Origin: Pseudomonadales bacterium
GTDB lineage: Bacteria > Pseudomonadota > Gammaproteobacteria > Pseudomonadales > UBA7239
Length of the DNA stretch: 64,000 bases
Assembly (NCBI GenBank): GCA_041395665.1
Contig: JAWLAB010000005.1
Coordinates: 124,001-188,000 of the forward strand
Reading direction: 5' to 3'
A program made the translations under genes and the position numbers. This document shows positions 17,562 to 27,113 of the stretch, in pieces (the first letter of the stretch is position 1; the number at the start of each line of letters is the position of its first letter). The notes under the pieces are model-generated. The model ran no database searches. It was given only the letters and a program-made list of their open reading frames with translations, and was not told where the DNA came from.

Positions 17562-20229
17562 CATCGCTGCCCGATACCGATTTACTCACCACTTCGTAAA
17601 CATCTGGCGACAACTGACCACTGCGTAAAATGCGCTGCAATTCACCGCGCATTTTTTCTTGATTTGCGGCAGGCAATTTTTGCCAACGCGTCAGCGGCGA
17701 CAGTAAACGCGCAGCAATTTGTGGATTGATTGCATCCAGCTCAATCACTTTATCCGCTAAAAATTGATAACCTGAACCATCTTCCGCATGAAAATGCACA
17801 AGATTTTGGCTGCAAAACACACCGATAACTGCGCGCACTTTGTTGGGATTGCGAATATCAAATGCTTCGTGCTGCAACAGCGCTTTAACACGCTCCAAAG
17901 CACCGGCTAACGAACAAGTTGCTTGCCACTGCAACCACAAATTGACAGCCAAAGGCTCATGCTGCCAACGGCGATAAAAAATACGCAACGCTTTTTCGCG
18001 CACGGCAGTGACAAAATCCGCTTCACAATTTAACAAGGCTTGCAGTGATGCGCTGGCGTCCGTCATATTTGCAGCATTGTTGTACTGATCCAGCGCCAGT
18101 TGCGCAGTCGCTTTTTCATTCAGCAGCGTCAAGTAAGACAGTGCTGTATTCTTCAAGCTGCGATGTGCAATGGCCTCTGCAATAGGTTGATAAGTTGCTG
18201 GTGGTTGATGGCGGTGATAAACCGTTTCCAATGCATGGCGCAATTCATGCGCTAATGCAGTGCGCGCAAATTGTCGTGCTTGATGAATGGCCACCGGATT
18301 CGCTACGACTGCCACTTCTGCTAAATAATTTTCTGATGGCAGCTCCAACATCAAAGCTACCATCGCCGGATCCAAAGTTTCATCCAACAACAACACACGG
18401 AATGCAGCAACCAATTTGCTGTCGAGTGTCAAAGTTTGTTTTTGTAGCACTTTTTCCACTAATTTCTGCAGCACTTGTACGCCCAATTGCTGCGCTGCTT
18501 CCCAGCGATTAAACCCATCGCTATCGTGGCTCATTAAAAATGCTAATTCATCGGCCGTGTAGGGATAATCCAACTTCACCGGCGCAGAAAAACCACGCAA
18601 CAAAGACAGCACAGGTTTTTCTGTCACGCCTTCAAACACAAACTGCTGCATGCGATCGCGCACTTCCAACAAATGTTCTTTATGCTGCGCGTTATCGACG
18701 CTATCTCGCAAACACACAGACAACTCACCGCCTGTTGCGCCCAACAAACTCACTGCCAAAGGAATGTGAAAAGGCTCTTTGTGTGATGATTCTGGTGTAG
18801 CTGGGCAACTCTGCTCTACCGATAACCGCAGTGTTTTTTCAGTGGCGTTGTATTCACTGCGCACGCGCAATAACGGTGTGCCCGCTTGCGTATACCAATA
18901 GCGGAATTGACTGAGGTTGCGCCCAGAAACACTCGCCATTGCCGACAAAAATTCATCAATCGTTACCGCCTGACCATCGTGGCGCGAAAAATACAAATCA
19001 GTGCCTTGACGAAATTTTTCCGCACCCAATAAGCGGTGCAGCATACGCACCACTTCCGCACCTTTTTCATACACGGTGGCGGTATAAAAGTTGGAAATTT
19101 CCATATAGGAGGCAGGCTGCACAGGATGCGCCATCGGACCTGCGTCTTCAGCAAACTGCGCGGTGCGCAACATATTGACATCTTCGATGCGTTTTACCGT
19201 GCGCGAACCCATATCCGCTGAAAATTCCGCATCGCGAAATACAGTAAAACCTTCTTTCAAACTCAACTGAAACCAATCGCGACAAGTGACACGGTTGCCG
19301 GACCAGTTGTGGAAATACTCGTGCGCCACCACCGCTTCCACACGCTGAAAGCCTCGATCCGTGGTGATTTCTGCTCGCGCCAATACGCAAGAGGTATTAA
19401 AAATATTGAGCCCTTTGTTTTCCATCGCGCCCATATTGAAATCATCGACCGCGACGATCATGTAAATATCGAGATCGTATTCGCGACCATAGACTTTTTC
19501 ATCCCACGCCATCGCGCGCTTGAGCGAAGACATCGCGTGATTACATTTTGCTAAATCTTTACCTTCCACATAAATGCGCAGCGTAATGCGCCTTCCAGAA
19601 CGCGTGACAAAATAATCTTCAACATATTTCAAATCGCCTGCCACTAACGCAAACAAATAGCTCGGCTTCTTGAATGGATCTTTCCATGTCGCCCAATGCA
19701 CACCATTGTTGAGCTTGCCGCTTTCCACCAAATTGCCGTTCGACAACAACACGGGGTAGCGCTGTTGGTCCGCCAGCAGCGTCACGGTAAACAGCGACAT
19801 CACATCCGGTCTATCCAAATACCAAGTGATGCGGCGAAAACCTTCTGCCTCACACTGCGTGCAAAACATATTGCGCGATTTATACAGGCCTTCCAACGCT
19901 GTATTTAATTGCGGGCGAATAGTAACAATGGATTCCAACTCGAACTGTTCTGGCAGCGATACCAAGATACGCAAAGTATTGCCTTGAATTTCATACTCAC
20001 TGGCTTTGAGCGGTTTTCCATTGAGCGAAACACTGCGTGTATTCAGTTCATTACCGTCTAACACCAGCGCTGCATCAGGGTTTCCCAACGGGTTTCTGCG
20101 CATTTTTAAGCGCGCATTTACCGTGGTAGCCACTTCCGTCAACTGAAAATTGAGTAGTGTTTCGTCGATCAAAAAATCAGACGGTTGATAATCCTGCAAC
20201 TGGATAGCTTTAGCGACGACTTCGTTCAT
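17536..20229 (-). CDS. pepN: aminopeptidase N
   Basis: An 897-residue M1-family zinc metallopeptidase of normal length for bacterial PepN. The GAMEN substrate-binding motif is at about residue 265. HEYFHNW with the downstream glutamate in LKEGFTVFRD binds zinc at about 300-325. The N-terminal beta domain and C-terminal DUF3458 region are present. It removes N-terminal residues from peptides in the cytoplasm. It is the third gene of yeaC-DUF2797-pepN, an order conserved in Pseudomonas relatives. Confidence 0.95.
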   Translation of the reverse strand: MNEVVAKAIQLQDYQPSDFLIDETLLNFQLTEVATTVNARLKMRRNPLGNPDAALVLDGNELNTRSVSLNGKPLKASEYEIQGNTLRILVSLPEQFELESIVTIRPQLNTALEGLYKSRNMFCTQCEAEGFRRITWYLDRPDVMSLFTVTLLADQQRYPVLLSNGNLVESGKLNNGVHWATWKDPFKKPSYLFALVAGDLKYVEDYFVTRSGRRITLRIYVEGKDLAKCNHAMSSLKRAMAWDEKVYGREYDLDIYMIVAVDDFNMGAMENKGLNIFNTSCVLARAEITTDRGFQRVEAVVAHEYFHNWSGNRVTCRDWFQLSLKEGFTVFRDAEFSADMGSRTVKRIEDVNMLRTAQFAEDAGPMAHPVQPASYMEISNFYTATVYEKGAEVVRMLHRLLGAEKFRQGTDLYFSRHDGQAVTIDEFLSAMASVSGRNLSQFRYWYTQAGTPLLRVRSEYNATEKTLRLSVEQSCPATPESSHKEPFHIPLAVSLLGATGGELSVCLRDSVDNAQHKEHLLEVRDRMQQFVFEGVTEKPVLSLLRGFSAPVKLDYPYTADELAFLMSHDSDGFNRWEAAQQLGVQVLQKLVEKVLQKQTLTLDSKLVAAFRVLLLDETLDPAMVALMLELPSENYLAEVAVVANPVAIHQARQFARTALAHELRHALETVYHRHQPPATYQPIAEAIAHRSLKNTALSYLTLLNEKATAQLALDQYNNAANMTDASASLQALLNCEADFVTAVREKALRIFYRRWQHEPLAVNLWLQWQATCSLAGALERVKALLQHEAFDIRNPNKVRAVIGVFCSQNLVHFHAEDGSGYQFLADKVIELDAINPQIAARLLSPLTRWQKLPAANQEKMRGELQRILRSGQLSPDVYEVVSKSVSGSDANGAAVMA

Positions 20230-20293
20230 AGCACTGAAAATTCCACTTCATACGCGGTGAACTTGCGAATATTCAGTGCACCTGTTGATAACA

Positions 20294-21073
20294 TTAAATA
20301 CTGCCCTTTATCCCCAACAGCTCGCCTTCAACCGTAGGCGTTTTATCAAAATTATGCGTACTCACTTTTTCTGCATAACGCTGAATGGGATAGGAAAAAC
20401 ATTGCTCCACTTCATCTGGCAATACTGTGACGGCAGTGACACCCAAACGCTGTTGTAACAATGCAATATCGCCCTTCACTGCGCGCAACAATTTTTCTCG
20501 CTCGCTGTACAAATCTATTGGCTGCGTATTGCTGCGCAACAGCCCACGCCAATCCGTTTTGTCGGCGACAAACTGTTTGCAAATCACTTCAAATAAACCA
20601 GAAGCATAGCGATTCGCTACGCGCGCAATCGGCAACGCTTGAACAGCACCTTGATCTAACCAGCGCGTCGGCATTTGGCTGGCGCGGGTAATGCCCACTT
20701 TGATGCCAGTCGAGTTAGCGAGATAAACAATATGGTCGGTTTGGCAGTGCGTGGCTGCCCAATCCGGTTCGCGACAAGTGCCTAAATGCAGATGACATTT
20801 CTCAGGGCTGACAATGCAACTGTCGCACTGCGCCAGTGATTGAAAACACGGATAACAGTAGCCTTGATTAAAACTTTTTTTGGTTTTTCGCCCGCAATGC
20901 GTACAGAGAATCACACCAGTATGACGCAAACGAATGGTCTGACCGATGTGCTCGTTCAGCGGCAGCAATTTTTCATTCAATGGCAATGCGTACTGCGCAG
21001 GCGCAGCGGGCGTTATCTGCATTTTATCCAGACAACCCTGACCCAAAATCGTATGCGCTTCTGCTGCTAACAT
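20294..21073 (-). CDS. DUF2797 protein with zinc ribbon
   Basis: A 259-residue protein of the DUF2797 family. A cysteine-rich stretch (CTHCGR, CYPC, CDSC, then a further Cys/His set) at about residues 57-100 suggests a zinc-binding module. DHIVYLANSTGIKVGITR resembles the GIY-YIG nuclease fold core, which is known for this family. No function is established. It lies between yeaC and pepN with 1-base and 64-base gaps, so it is probably cotranscribed. Confidence 0.85.
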   Translation of the reverse strand: MLAAEAHTILGQGCLDKMQITPAAPAQYALPLNEKLLPLNEHIGQTIRLRHTGVILCTHCGRKTKKSFNQGYCYPCFQSLAQCDSCIVSPEKCHLHLGTCREPDWAATHCQTDHIVYLANSTGIKVGITRASQMPTRWLDQGAVQALPIARVANRYASGLFEVICKQFVADKTDWRGLLRSNTQPIDLYSEREKLLRAVKGDIALLQQRLGVTAVTVLPDEVEQCFSYPIQRYAEKVSTHNFDKTPTVEGELLGIKGSI

Positions 21074-21074
21074 G

Positions 21075-21434
21075 TCAATGCCGAGTGGAATGGGTTTCAG
21101 ACATTTGGCGAAACACTAACAACTGTTCTTCGTCCCAGCGATTGCCTGCGTGATCGTGTTTTTTATCGCCTTCACTGCCGCAGTGTTCATGCTCTTGCGG
21201 CTGGATATAACCGATGCGCTCACCTTCAGGTTTGTGACGACCATCGTAATAAATCACCGCTTGCAAGCAGGTCTCTCGCTGCGCGGCAGTTAGACGCGCG
21301 CCGTTTGCCCATCTACCCAATTCCACCGCGCGTTTTAACGCCTCATACACTTCAGGCGTGATGTTATTGAGTAGGGTTTGCATATCGGGAAAATCGTCTG
21401 CGTCGATCATCATTTCACACGCGTCGTGCTGCAC
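21075..21434 (-). CDS. yeaC: YeaC-like DUF1315 protein
   Basis: Small conserved protein with the DUF1315 core (LLNNITPEVYEALKRAVELGRWANGARLTAAQRETCLQAVIYYDGRH, read in parts). The tail is histidine- and glutamate-rich (EHEHCGSEGDKKHDH), which could bind metal. The open frame begins at a GTG (21434), but the ATGs at 21413 and 21410 (MMIDADDF) fit the family start better. It is the first gene of the leftward pepN operon. Function unknown. Confidence 0.8.
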   Translation of the reverse strand: MQHDACEMMIDADDFPDMQTLLNNITPEVYEALKRAVELGRWANGARLTAAQRETCLQAVIYYDGRHKPEGERIGYIQPQEHEHCGSEGDKKHDHAGNRWDEEQLLVFRQMSETHSTRH

Positions 21435-21524
21435 TCGAGGGGAGGTTTATTCTAGCAGAGCGATCAAGACACCATGGGGTCTTTGCACTATTATCGCGCG
21501 ACGCAATGCTCTGGAGAGACACCG

Positions 21525-21929
21525 GTGAAGTTTGTTCACACAGCGCTCATACTCGTTATCACGATTGGATTCCTTGGTGGCTGTAGCATGGGCAGCAAAG
21601 CCTCACAACAACAGAAAAAAGCTGACCGACTGGCCGATGAATACCTCGATTGCATTGGCTCGCTCATCAAGAAAACTGCCCGCGAGAAATACGCCGATCA
21701 CATCACGCGCCGCAATGTCATTCTGGATAGCTGCCAATCGTCCATCACGCCGTTCACGATTGTGCAGGAAGAAGCCTTTAGCAATGTCTGTGTCAACAGC
21801 AGTAAAAATAGCGGCAAAAGTAATCAAACTTGCGATAACGAAGCCGTTGCTCAAGCCAAGCTGGAGACCAAGAAATTGGAGCAAGAAGCTCGCCGACGCA
21901 TCGACACATCTCCACGGGTTTACTACTAA
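21525..21929 (+). CDS. small predicted lipoprotein
   Basis: A 134-residue protein starting at GTG 21525 behind a GGAGAG ribosome site. It has a signal peptide and a lipobox (FLGGCSMGS), so the mature N-terminus would be a lipid-modified cysteine. The rest is charged and helical with four further cysteines (CIGS, CQSS, CVNS, CDNE) and no family I recognise. The longer ATG-initiated frame from 21474 puts the lipobox too far in and was rejected. Its stop overlaps cmoM by 4 bases tail to tail. Confidence 0.7.
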   Translation: MKFVHTALILVITIGFLGGCSMGSKASQQQKKADRLADEYLDCIGSLIKKTAREKYADHITRRNVILDSCQSSITPFTIVQEEAFSNVCVNSSKNSGKSNQTCDNEAVAQAKLETKKLEQEARRRIDTSPRVYY

Positions 21930-22708
21930 CCACGCGGCGTGTTCTGAGCCATCACATGGATGTAGCGCCCCAGCCACTTGTAGGGCTCTTGTCGGCTCAA
22001 CTCCTGCTCCAAACGCAGCAGTGTCTCCGCCTCAATTTTTACGCCAGGGAACAGGTAATCGTGCAAGCAGCGCACGCCCGTCACCTGCGCCACCGACAAA
22101 TTGCGCTCTGCCAACCACGTCAATACTTGCGGCGCAGATTGTGGACTGATCGGCGTTAAGCTGCCCGCTTCACCGGCTTTATCCGCCGCGCGTGCGCGAT
22201 CAATATTACCCTTGAGCAAGTTCTTCCAGACGATGGATTCGCGGTTGTAAAACGCTAACGACAGCCAGCCGTCGCTCGCCAACCACTGCAACAGCGACGA
22301 CAGCGTTTGGAGCGGATCAATCAGCCACTCCAACACCGCATGGCACACCACCAAATCAAACCGCTGCTCTGGCAGCAATACTTCGGGCAGTGTTTGAATC
22401 GACGCCTGCAAAAACTGCACGCGTGTCATATCGATGCCCTGCTCCGTAAATTGCCGCTTGGCTTTATCTAGCATCGCAGCCGATGGCTCTGCCAACACAA
22501 CGCTATGCCCCAATGCAGCAAGACGCAGACTCATCTGCCCCAAACCACCGCCCGCATCCAGAATGCGCAGCGATTTGCCCGCCGTGATCGCTGGCAACGC
22601 GGTGAGCAAGTCATCCCACAATAATTGCAGACGCAAATCGCCCTTTTTCGAGCCGTAAATCTTGCGCTCGAAACGGTCTGCTAATTGATCGAAGTAAATA
22701 TCACCCAC
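21926..22708 (-). CDS. cmoM: tRNA 5-carboxymethoxyuridine methyltransferase CmoM
   Basis: A class I SAM methyltransferase of 260 residues, matching the 261 of E. coli CmoM. The SAM motif is LDAGGGLGQMSLRLA. The N-terminus (FDQLADRFERKIYGSKKGDLRLQLLWDDL, in parts) is typical of CmoM/SmtA. It methylates cmo5U to mcmo5U at wobble position 34. I chose the GTG at 22708 because it gives the family length. The ATG at 22759 would add a non-conserved leader. Confidence 0.88.
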   Translation of the reverse strand: MGDIYFDQLADRFERKIYGSKKGDLRLQLLWDDLLTALPAITAGKSLRILDAGGGLGQMSLRLAALGHSVVLAEPSAAMLDKAKRQFTEQGIDMTRVQFLQASIQTLPEVLLPEQRFDLVVCHAVLEWLIDPLQTLSSLLQWLASDGWLSLAFYNRESIVWKNLLKGNIDRARAADKAGEAGSLTPISPQSAPQVLTWLAERNLSVAQVTGVRCLHDYLFPGVKIEAETLLRLEQELSRQEPYKWLGRYIHVMAQNTPRG

Positions 22709-22821
22709 GCTTATCACCCAAATATGGCCATAGCTGTGTAAACCACCTAGCCGAAACATCGTAGCGGTGATTGTAAAGGTAGCCGTTATGATGGAGACCA
22801 GACATTGAACGGCAATCGCAC

Positions 22822-23784
22822 ATGAACATACTACTCACAGGCCCTTTTGGCACAATTGGCACGCGCGTTTTGAACGAATTATTGGCGCGCAAACATCGCG
22901 TCACTTGTTTTGATCTCGACAACAAAACCAATCGCAAAATTGCCAACAGTTACGGTGACCGCATCAACATGGTGTGGGGTGACATCACTCACGCAGCCAG
23001 CGTTCAAAAAGCAGTGAACCAGCAAGGTGCAGTAATTCACCTCGCCGCGATAATTCCGCCACTGTCAGAATCTAATCCTGCGCTGGCAGAAAAAGTGAAT
23101 GTGCAGGGCACGCGTTTAGTGATAGACGCGATTGCCGCACAAGCCAAAATGCCGCTGCTAATTTTTCCTTCATCCATTTCTGTGCACGGCTTTAGCCATA
23201 AGCGCCAACCTCCCTGCCGTATTGATGTGCCGCTCGATGCGAAAGATCACTACGCCGGCCATAAAATTGCCTGTGAAAAACTTCTGCGTGAAAGTCACAT
23301 CCCTTGGGTGATTTTGCGCATTGGTGCGTGTGTGGATGCCGCAAATGACAAAGTCGGCGATCGTGCTGCCATGATGCGCCACATGTTTTCGTTACACCCA
23401 GACACGCGTATTGAATACTTACACCCGCACGATGCCGCTGTTGCCATGGCCAATGCGCTAGAAAAAACAGATGCCGTTGGCAAAACGCTGTTTTTAGGTA
23501 GCGGAAGAAACAGTCAAACCTCGTGGCTAGAATTCGTCAATATCGCACCGCGCGCTATGGGCTTGCGCGATTTATCCCCTGACGACTTTGGTGTCGATCC
23601 TTATTACACCGACTGGATGGACACTCAAGAAAGCCAGAAATTACTGCAATTTCAAAACTTAGGATTAGAAGCGTACAAACGCGAACTCGCTTTTGAATGG
23701 CGCTATAAACGCTTTTTGATTCTGCCATTCCGCTGGCTGATTCGACGCTACATGGTTAGTTTTTCACCAATTCACAGAAAATAA
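22822..23784 (+). CDS. NAD-dependent epimerase/dehydratase (extended SDR)
   Basis: A 320-residue extended short-chain dehydrogenase/reductase-fold protein. The nucleotide-binding motif TGPFGTIG is at about residues 6-13. VIHLAAI lies near 73, SSISVHG follows, and the YAGHK (YxxxK) pair is near 148. It is related to sugar-nucleotide epimerases, but the substrate is not evident. It stands alone, divergent from cmoM and convergent with slyX. Confidence 0.82.
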   Translation: MNILLTGPFGTIGTRVLNELLARKHRVTCFDLDNKTNRKIANSYGDRINMVWGDITHAASVQKAVNQQGAVIHLAAIIPPLSESNPALAEKVNVQGTRLVIDAIAAQAKMPLLIFPSSISVHGFSHKRQPPCRIDVPLDAKDHYAGHKIACEKLLRESHIPWVILRIGACVDAANDKVGDRAAMMRHMFSLHPDTRIEYLHPHDAAVAMANALEKTDAVGKTLFLGSGRNSQTSWLEFVNIAPRAMGLRDLSPDDFGVDPYYTDWMDTQESQKLLQFQNLGLEAYKRELAFEWRYKRFLILPFRWLIRRYMVSFSPIHRK

Positions 23785-23787
23785 ACA

Positions 23788-24021
23788 TCAATAATGCGGT
23801 GGTTTTTCTTGTGCAGCAGCCACCGCACCCATCTCGGTAGATTCTTGCATCTCTCGCCACTGTCGATACAGCACTTGTAACATTTGCTGTTGTTTTTCAG
23901 TTTCCTGTTGCAAATGTGTAATTTGTTCGTGCAAAGTTTGTATCACATCTTCTTGAAACGCCAAACGCATTTCTAATTCATCAACGCGCTGCTGCAAAAC
24001 TTCTTCTGACACTGGATTCAT
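23788..24021 (-). CDS. slyX: SlyX family protein
   Basis: A 77-residue, almost fully helical coiled-coil protein. It ends in the PPHY signature that marks SlyX. Heptad-like leucine, isoleucine and glutamine spacing runs over residues 8-60. The function is not settled. It lies 9 bases from the downstream cobC start region in the same direction. Confidence 0.9.
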   Translation of the reverse strand: MNPVSEEVLQQRVDELEMRLAFQEDVIQTLHEQITHLQQETEKQQQMLQVLYRQWREMQESTEMGAVAAAQEKPPHY

Positions 24022-24030
24022 TTTTTAATC

Positions 24031-24636
24031 TCAAAATCGGCTGTTGTGAAAAACCAGTGTAGAAAAATCAGGATGGTCTGTGCTGTGATGAACACGAATA
24101 CGACTCGCCGATGCATAGGGCACATCCAAACTGGCAATACGCTGCAGTGGCATCGCCAACACATGCGCTAACAACACACGAATCGTGCCGCCGTGCGCCA
24201 CCAGCAATACATGCTCACCGCGCAATGTTTGTAACAACTGCTGCCAAGCAGCCAAAACACGCTGCTCAAACATCAACATCGGCTCACCATTGGGTGGCGC
24301 AGCATTCACAGGATCCGCAAAAAAGCGTCGGGCATCACTGCCCTGCTCGCGCCATACATCCGCAATTAAACGCCCTTCCCAATCGCCAAAATCTACTTCA
24401 CGAAACCCATCCATAATGGAAACCGGTTTGTCACAACGCTCTGCTACTTCCTGTGCAAACAATGCACAGCGCTGCAAGGGTGAAGAAACGATCTGCGTCC
24501 ACACGCCCACATTCTGTGTTTTGTCACGCAATTGCTGCCAGCCAACCGCATTCAGAGGAAAGTCCAAACGACCGCGATAAACCTGCCCACCCTCGCATTC
24601 GCCGTGACGCAACAAATCAATCGTTGTTGTCTGCAT
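24031..24636 (-). CDS. cobC: alpha-ribazole phosphatase / histidine phosphatase CobC
   Basis: A 201-residue histidine phosphatase. The catalytic motif LLRHGECEG is at the N-terminus and VAHGGTIRVL carries the second histidine. SSPLQRCALFAQ and FGDWEG are family segments. GQVYRGRLDFPLN resembles the CobC consensus. CobC removes phosphate in assembling the lower ligand of cobalamin. The divergent cobalamin adenosyltransferase 50 bases away supports a B12 role, although generic phosphatase activity cannot be excluded. Confidence 0.82.
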   Translation of the reverse strand: MQTTTIDLLRHGECEGGQVYRGRLDFPLNAVGWQQLRDKTQNVGVWTQIVSSPLQRCALFAQEVAERCDKPVSIMDGFREVDFGDWEGRLIADVWREQGSDARRFFADPVNAAPPNGEPMLMFEQRVLAAWQQLLQTLRGEHVLLVAHGGTIRVLLAHVLAMPLQRIASLDVPYASASRIRVHHSTDHPDFSTLVFHNSRF

Positions 24637-24685
24637 TTATAATGTCCACCAATTTCGCAAAACCAATGCATGAGAGGATCGCAGA

Positions 24686-25249
24686 ATGGGCAATCGTCTG
24701 TCAAAAATCTACACCCGCACCGGCGATGACGGTACTACCGGCCTCGGTGACGGCAAGCGCACGCGCAAAGACAGCCCGCGCATGGAAGCCATCGGCACTA
24801 TCGACGAATTAAATAGCGTGATCGGCGTGATGCTAGCCCATACGATGCCTGATGATTTGCGTACTGTTTTCACCACCATTCAACATCGCTTATTTGATTT
24901 AGGTGGCGAGTTAGCGATGCCCGGCTACACATTTATTGATGATGCTGATGTGCAGTGGGTGGAAGAAACACTCGATCACTACAATGAAAATCTGCCACCA
25001 CTCAAAGATTTTATTTTGCCTGGTGGCACCATCACCGCAGCCAACTGCCATTTAGCGCGCAGTATTTGTCGCCGCGCTGAGCGAATTTTGGTGCACATGC
25101 ACGAAAGCGATCCCGTCAACAAACCCGTGCGGCAATACATCAACCGCTTATCAGATTGGCTGTTTGTCTGCGCGCGCGTGTTGAATCGTTTGGATGGCAT
25201 AGATTCAGAAGTGTTGTGGAAACCCAAACCGGTGACAGCGGGAAAATAA
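24686..25249 (+). CDS. PduO-type cob(I)alamin adenosyltransferase
   Basis: A 187-residue ATP:corrinoid adenosyltransferase. The N-terminal YTRTGDDGTTGLGDGKR ATP-binding segment, the central RMEAIGTIDELNS and the C-terminal RSICRRAERILVHMH plus LSDWLFVCARVLN motifs are characteristic of the PduO/MMAB group. It makes adenosylcobalamin in the cytoplasm. It is divergent from cobC, suggesting a small corrinoid salvage set. Confidence 0.93.
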   Translation: MGNRLSKIYTRTGDDGTTGLGDGKRTRKDSPRMEAIGTIDELNSVIGVMLAHTMPDDLRTVFTTIQHRLFDLGGELAMPGYTFIDDADVQWVEETLDHYNENLPPLKDFILPGGTITAANCHLARSICRRAERILVHMHESDPVNKPVRQYINRLSDWLFVCARVLNRLDGIDSEVLWKPKPVTAGK

Positions 25250-25257
25250 TTCCCGCT
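25237..25257 (+). terminator. hairpin at the end of the adenosyltransferase gene
   Basis: AGCGGGAA pairs with TTCCCGCT around a 5-base loop overlapping the stop codon. A T-rich run follows only 7 bases later. It is a possible weak terminator between convergent genes. Confidence 0.4.
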
Positions 25258-25269
25258 GCAATCCATTTT

Positions 25270-26184
25270 TTAAGGCCACAACCAAGCCGCGCCGATCACA
25301 CCACTGGAATCGCCGTGCTCGGCTTTTAACAAACGCGTGCGCACCACATCCGAAAAAATCCACTGCTCCCACGCCGCGGGCACTTCGCGATACAACTCAT
25401 CGACATTCGAAACACCGCCACCCAGTACAACGACATCTGGATCAACTACATTGATCACCACAGCCAAAGCACGCGCTAACAATTGCACATAATCATTCCA
25501 AACGCGCACAGCCACGGCATCGCCTTGACGCATCAAATCAATACCTTGTTGCGTTTTTTCAATGGCAAGACCTGCTGCACGAAAACTGTTGCCGAGGCTT
25601 CGACCACTTAACCAATTCTCAACGCAATTTTCACGCCCACAAAAACAGAAACGCACTTTGCGCCCTTCTACGCTGTTGCCAGGCATAGCGTTGTGCCCCC
25701 ACTCACCAGCATTATTGTTGGGGCCTTTGAGCAATTGTTGGCGGATCACCACGCCACCGCCCACGCCGGTACCGAGAATTACGCCAAACACGCTATCTGC
25801 GCCGCGCCCCACACCTGCACAGGCTTCTGACAGCACAAAACAGTCGGCATCGTTAGCTAAACGCACAGGACGCGCTAATGTTTCGCACAAATCATGCAGC
25901 AGTGGTTTTTCATTCAAAGCGGTTGAATTGCAACCGCGCATCAAACCGGTTCTGGGTGATTGTGAGCCGGGTGTACCAATACCAATCGGTATATTTTCTT
26001 CTAAATGGTTTTCCGCAATTGCACGCTCAACCAAAGCTTTAATGGCTTGCAAGGTACCCTGATAATCTTCGTGTGGCGTTGGTACACGCTCACGCCACAC
26101 AACTTTACTATCACCCTCTAAAACAGCAGCCTCAATTTTAGTACCACCAAGATCCACACCAATACGCTTTTGTCTCGCATCCAT
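25270..26184 (-). CDS. ROK-family sugar kinase (fructokinase/Mak-like)
   Basis: A 304-residue ROK kinase. The phosphate loop GVDLGGTKIEAAVLEG is at the N-terminus. The catalytic aspartate lies in RLANDADCFVLSEA. The zinc motif is seen in FCFCGRENCVENWLSG. The arrangement fits fructokinase/N-acetyl-hexosamine kinases, and the exact sugar is not decidable. No PTS, transporter or repressor gene is next to it. It is followed leftward by the adenosyltransferase end. Confidence 0.88.
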   Translation of the reverse strand: MDARQKRIGVDLGGTKIEAAVLEGDSKVVWRERVPTPHEDYQGTLQAIKALVERAIAENHLEENIPIGIGTPGSQSPRTGLMRGCNSTALNEKPLLHDLCETLARPVRLANDADCFVLSEACAGVGRGADSVFGVILGTGVGGGVVIRQQLLKGPNNNAGEWGHNAMPGNSVEGRKVRFCFCGRENCVENWLSGRSLGNSFRAAGLAIEKTQQGIDLMRQGDAVAVRVWNDYVQLLARALAVVINVVDPDVVVLGGGVSNVDELYREVPAAWEQWIFSDVVRTRLLKAEHGDSSGVIGAAWLWP

Positions 26185-26190
26185 TTACTA

Positions 26191-27042
26191 CTACCTCAAA
26201 ATAAGAATCGCTAATGCAAGGCTAACAATGCCTAAAATTTCAGTACGCTTCATCAACATTTCTAATGCAGCACTGCGCTGTAGCGTCAAACGTAAGCTGT
26301 ATTCCACATCTTCTGGCAGTAAAGAAACCTCAACATCCAGAATCAATGCTTCATCTAAACATTGCGCTAAAAAATCTGCTGAAGTTATCTGTGTATCCAG
26401 AATATTTTTCTGCCATATACGCATCCCAGTTGTAAAATTTCCTGCCAGACAAGCGCATCCGCCCATAAAACGCACAGGCAACCACTCCAAAAAATGCTGA
26501 AGTTTTTTTGCTGACGGCAAATCACCACTATGAGTTTTTTCATGATTGTTATACATCACCGCCCAGCGATAAAGCACTGCTCCTGCAGGCCCTAAAATAA
26601 AAAACCAGAAAAAAACAGCAAAAACCCGATCAAGACACCAGCAACCAGCATAGCGCCGCCAAGCCAGCCACAAAGCTTGACCTGTATCCTGATCACTAGG
26701 CATTACGCCTGATTCTTCAAGATGCAGTAATACAGACTCAGGATTCTCCTCTCGCAATTGCAGCGCCAAATTACGCATGCCTTTGCACCAATCACCTCGC
26801 CCAACGCTGTACAGCAGCAAAAATACACCAAGAAAAAATGACAGCCAGAAATCCAACTGCCACCAAACAACCGCTAAAAGGACGACAGCTCCAAACAACG
26901 CTACAAATATCAGCCAGCTATGTGGCTTCCGTAGCGCGAATTGATTCAAAGTAGAAGCAAACCATGTGTCGCGATGTAAGTAGTGCACAAGCCCCGTGTA
27001 GCGCGCCAATAAAAAAACGAACACAATACTCAGCAGAGCCAT
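26191..27042 (-). CDS. ampE: AmpE-like inner-membrane protein
   Basis: A 283-residue membrane protein related to AmpE, the CobD/CbiB-like protein often paired with AmpD in beta-lactamase induction. About four to five membrane segments are visible (residues 1-15, 40-60, 65-80, 145-165 and the C-terminus), with RGDWCKGMRNLALQL as the conserved loop. No ampD is adjacent, so the usual ampDE pair is split here. Six bases separate it from the downstream ROK kinase, suggesting one transcript. The role is an inference from family. Confidence 0.75.
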   Translation of the reverse strand: MALLSIVFVFLLARYTGLVHYLHRDTWFASTLNQFALRKPHSWLIFVALFGAVVLLAVVWWQLDFWLSFFLGVFLLLYSVGRGDWCKGMRNLALQLREENPESVLLHLEESGVMPSDQDTGQALWLAWRRYAGCWCLDRVFAVFFWFFILGPAGAVLYRWAVMYNNHEKTHSGDLPSAKKLQHFLEWLPVRFMGGCACLAGNFTTGMRIWQKNILDTQITSADFLAQCLDEALILDVEVSLLPEDVEYSLRLTLQRSAALEMLMKRTEILGIVSLALAILILR

Positions 27043-27113
27043 AACATTTCTCTCCTTCTAAAAACACTTACCGAGGTTATCATAAACCTCGTGACCACCA
27101 ATTACCGACATCA

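Noticed and set aside
27072..27091. CGAGGTT/AACCTCG hairpin before nhaA
   Set aside because: The short stem has no T run and no clear link to a riboswitch or operator.
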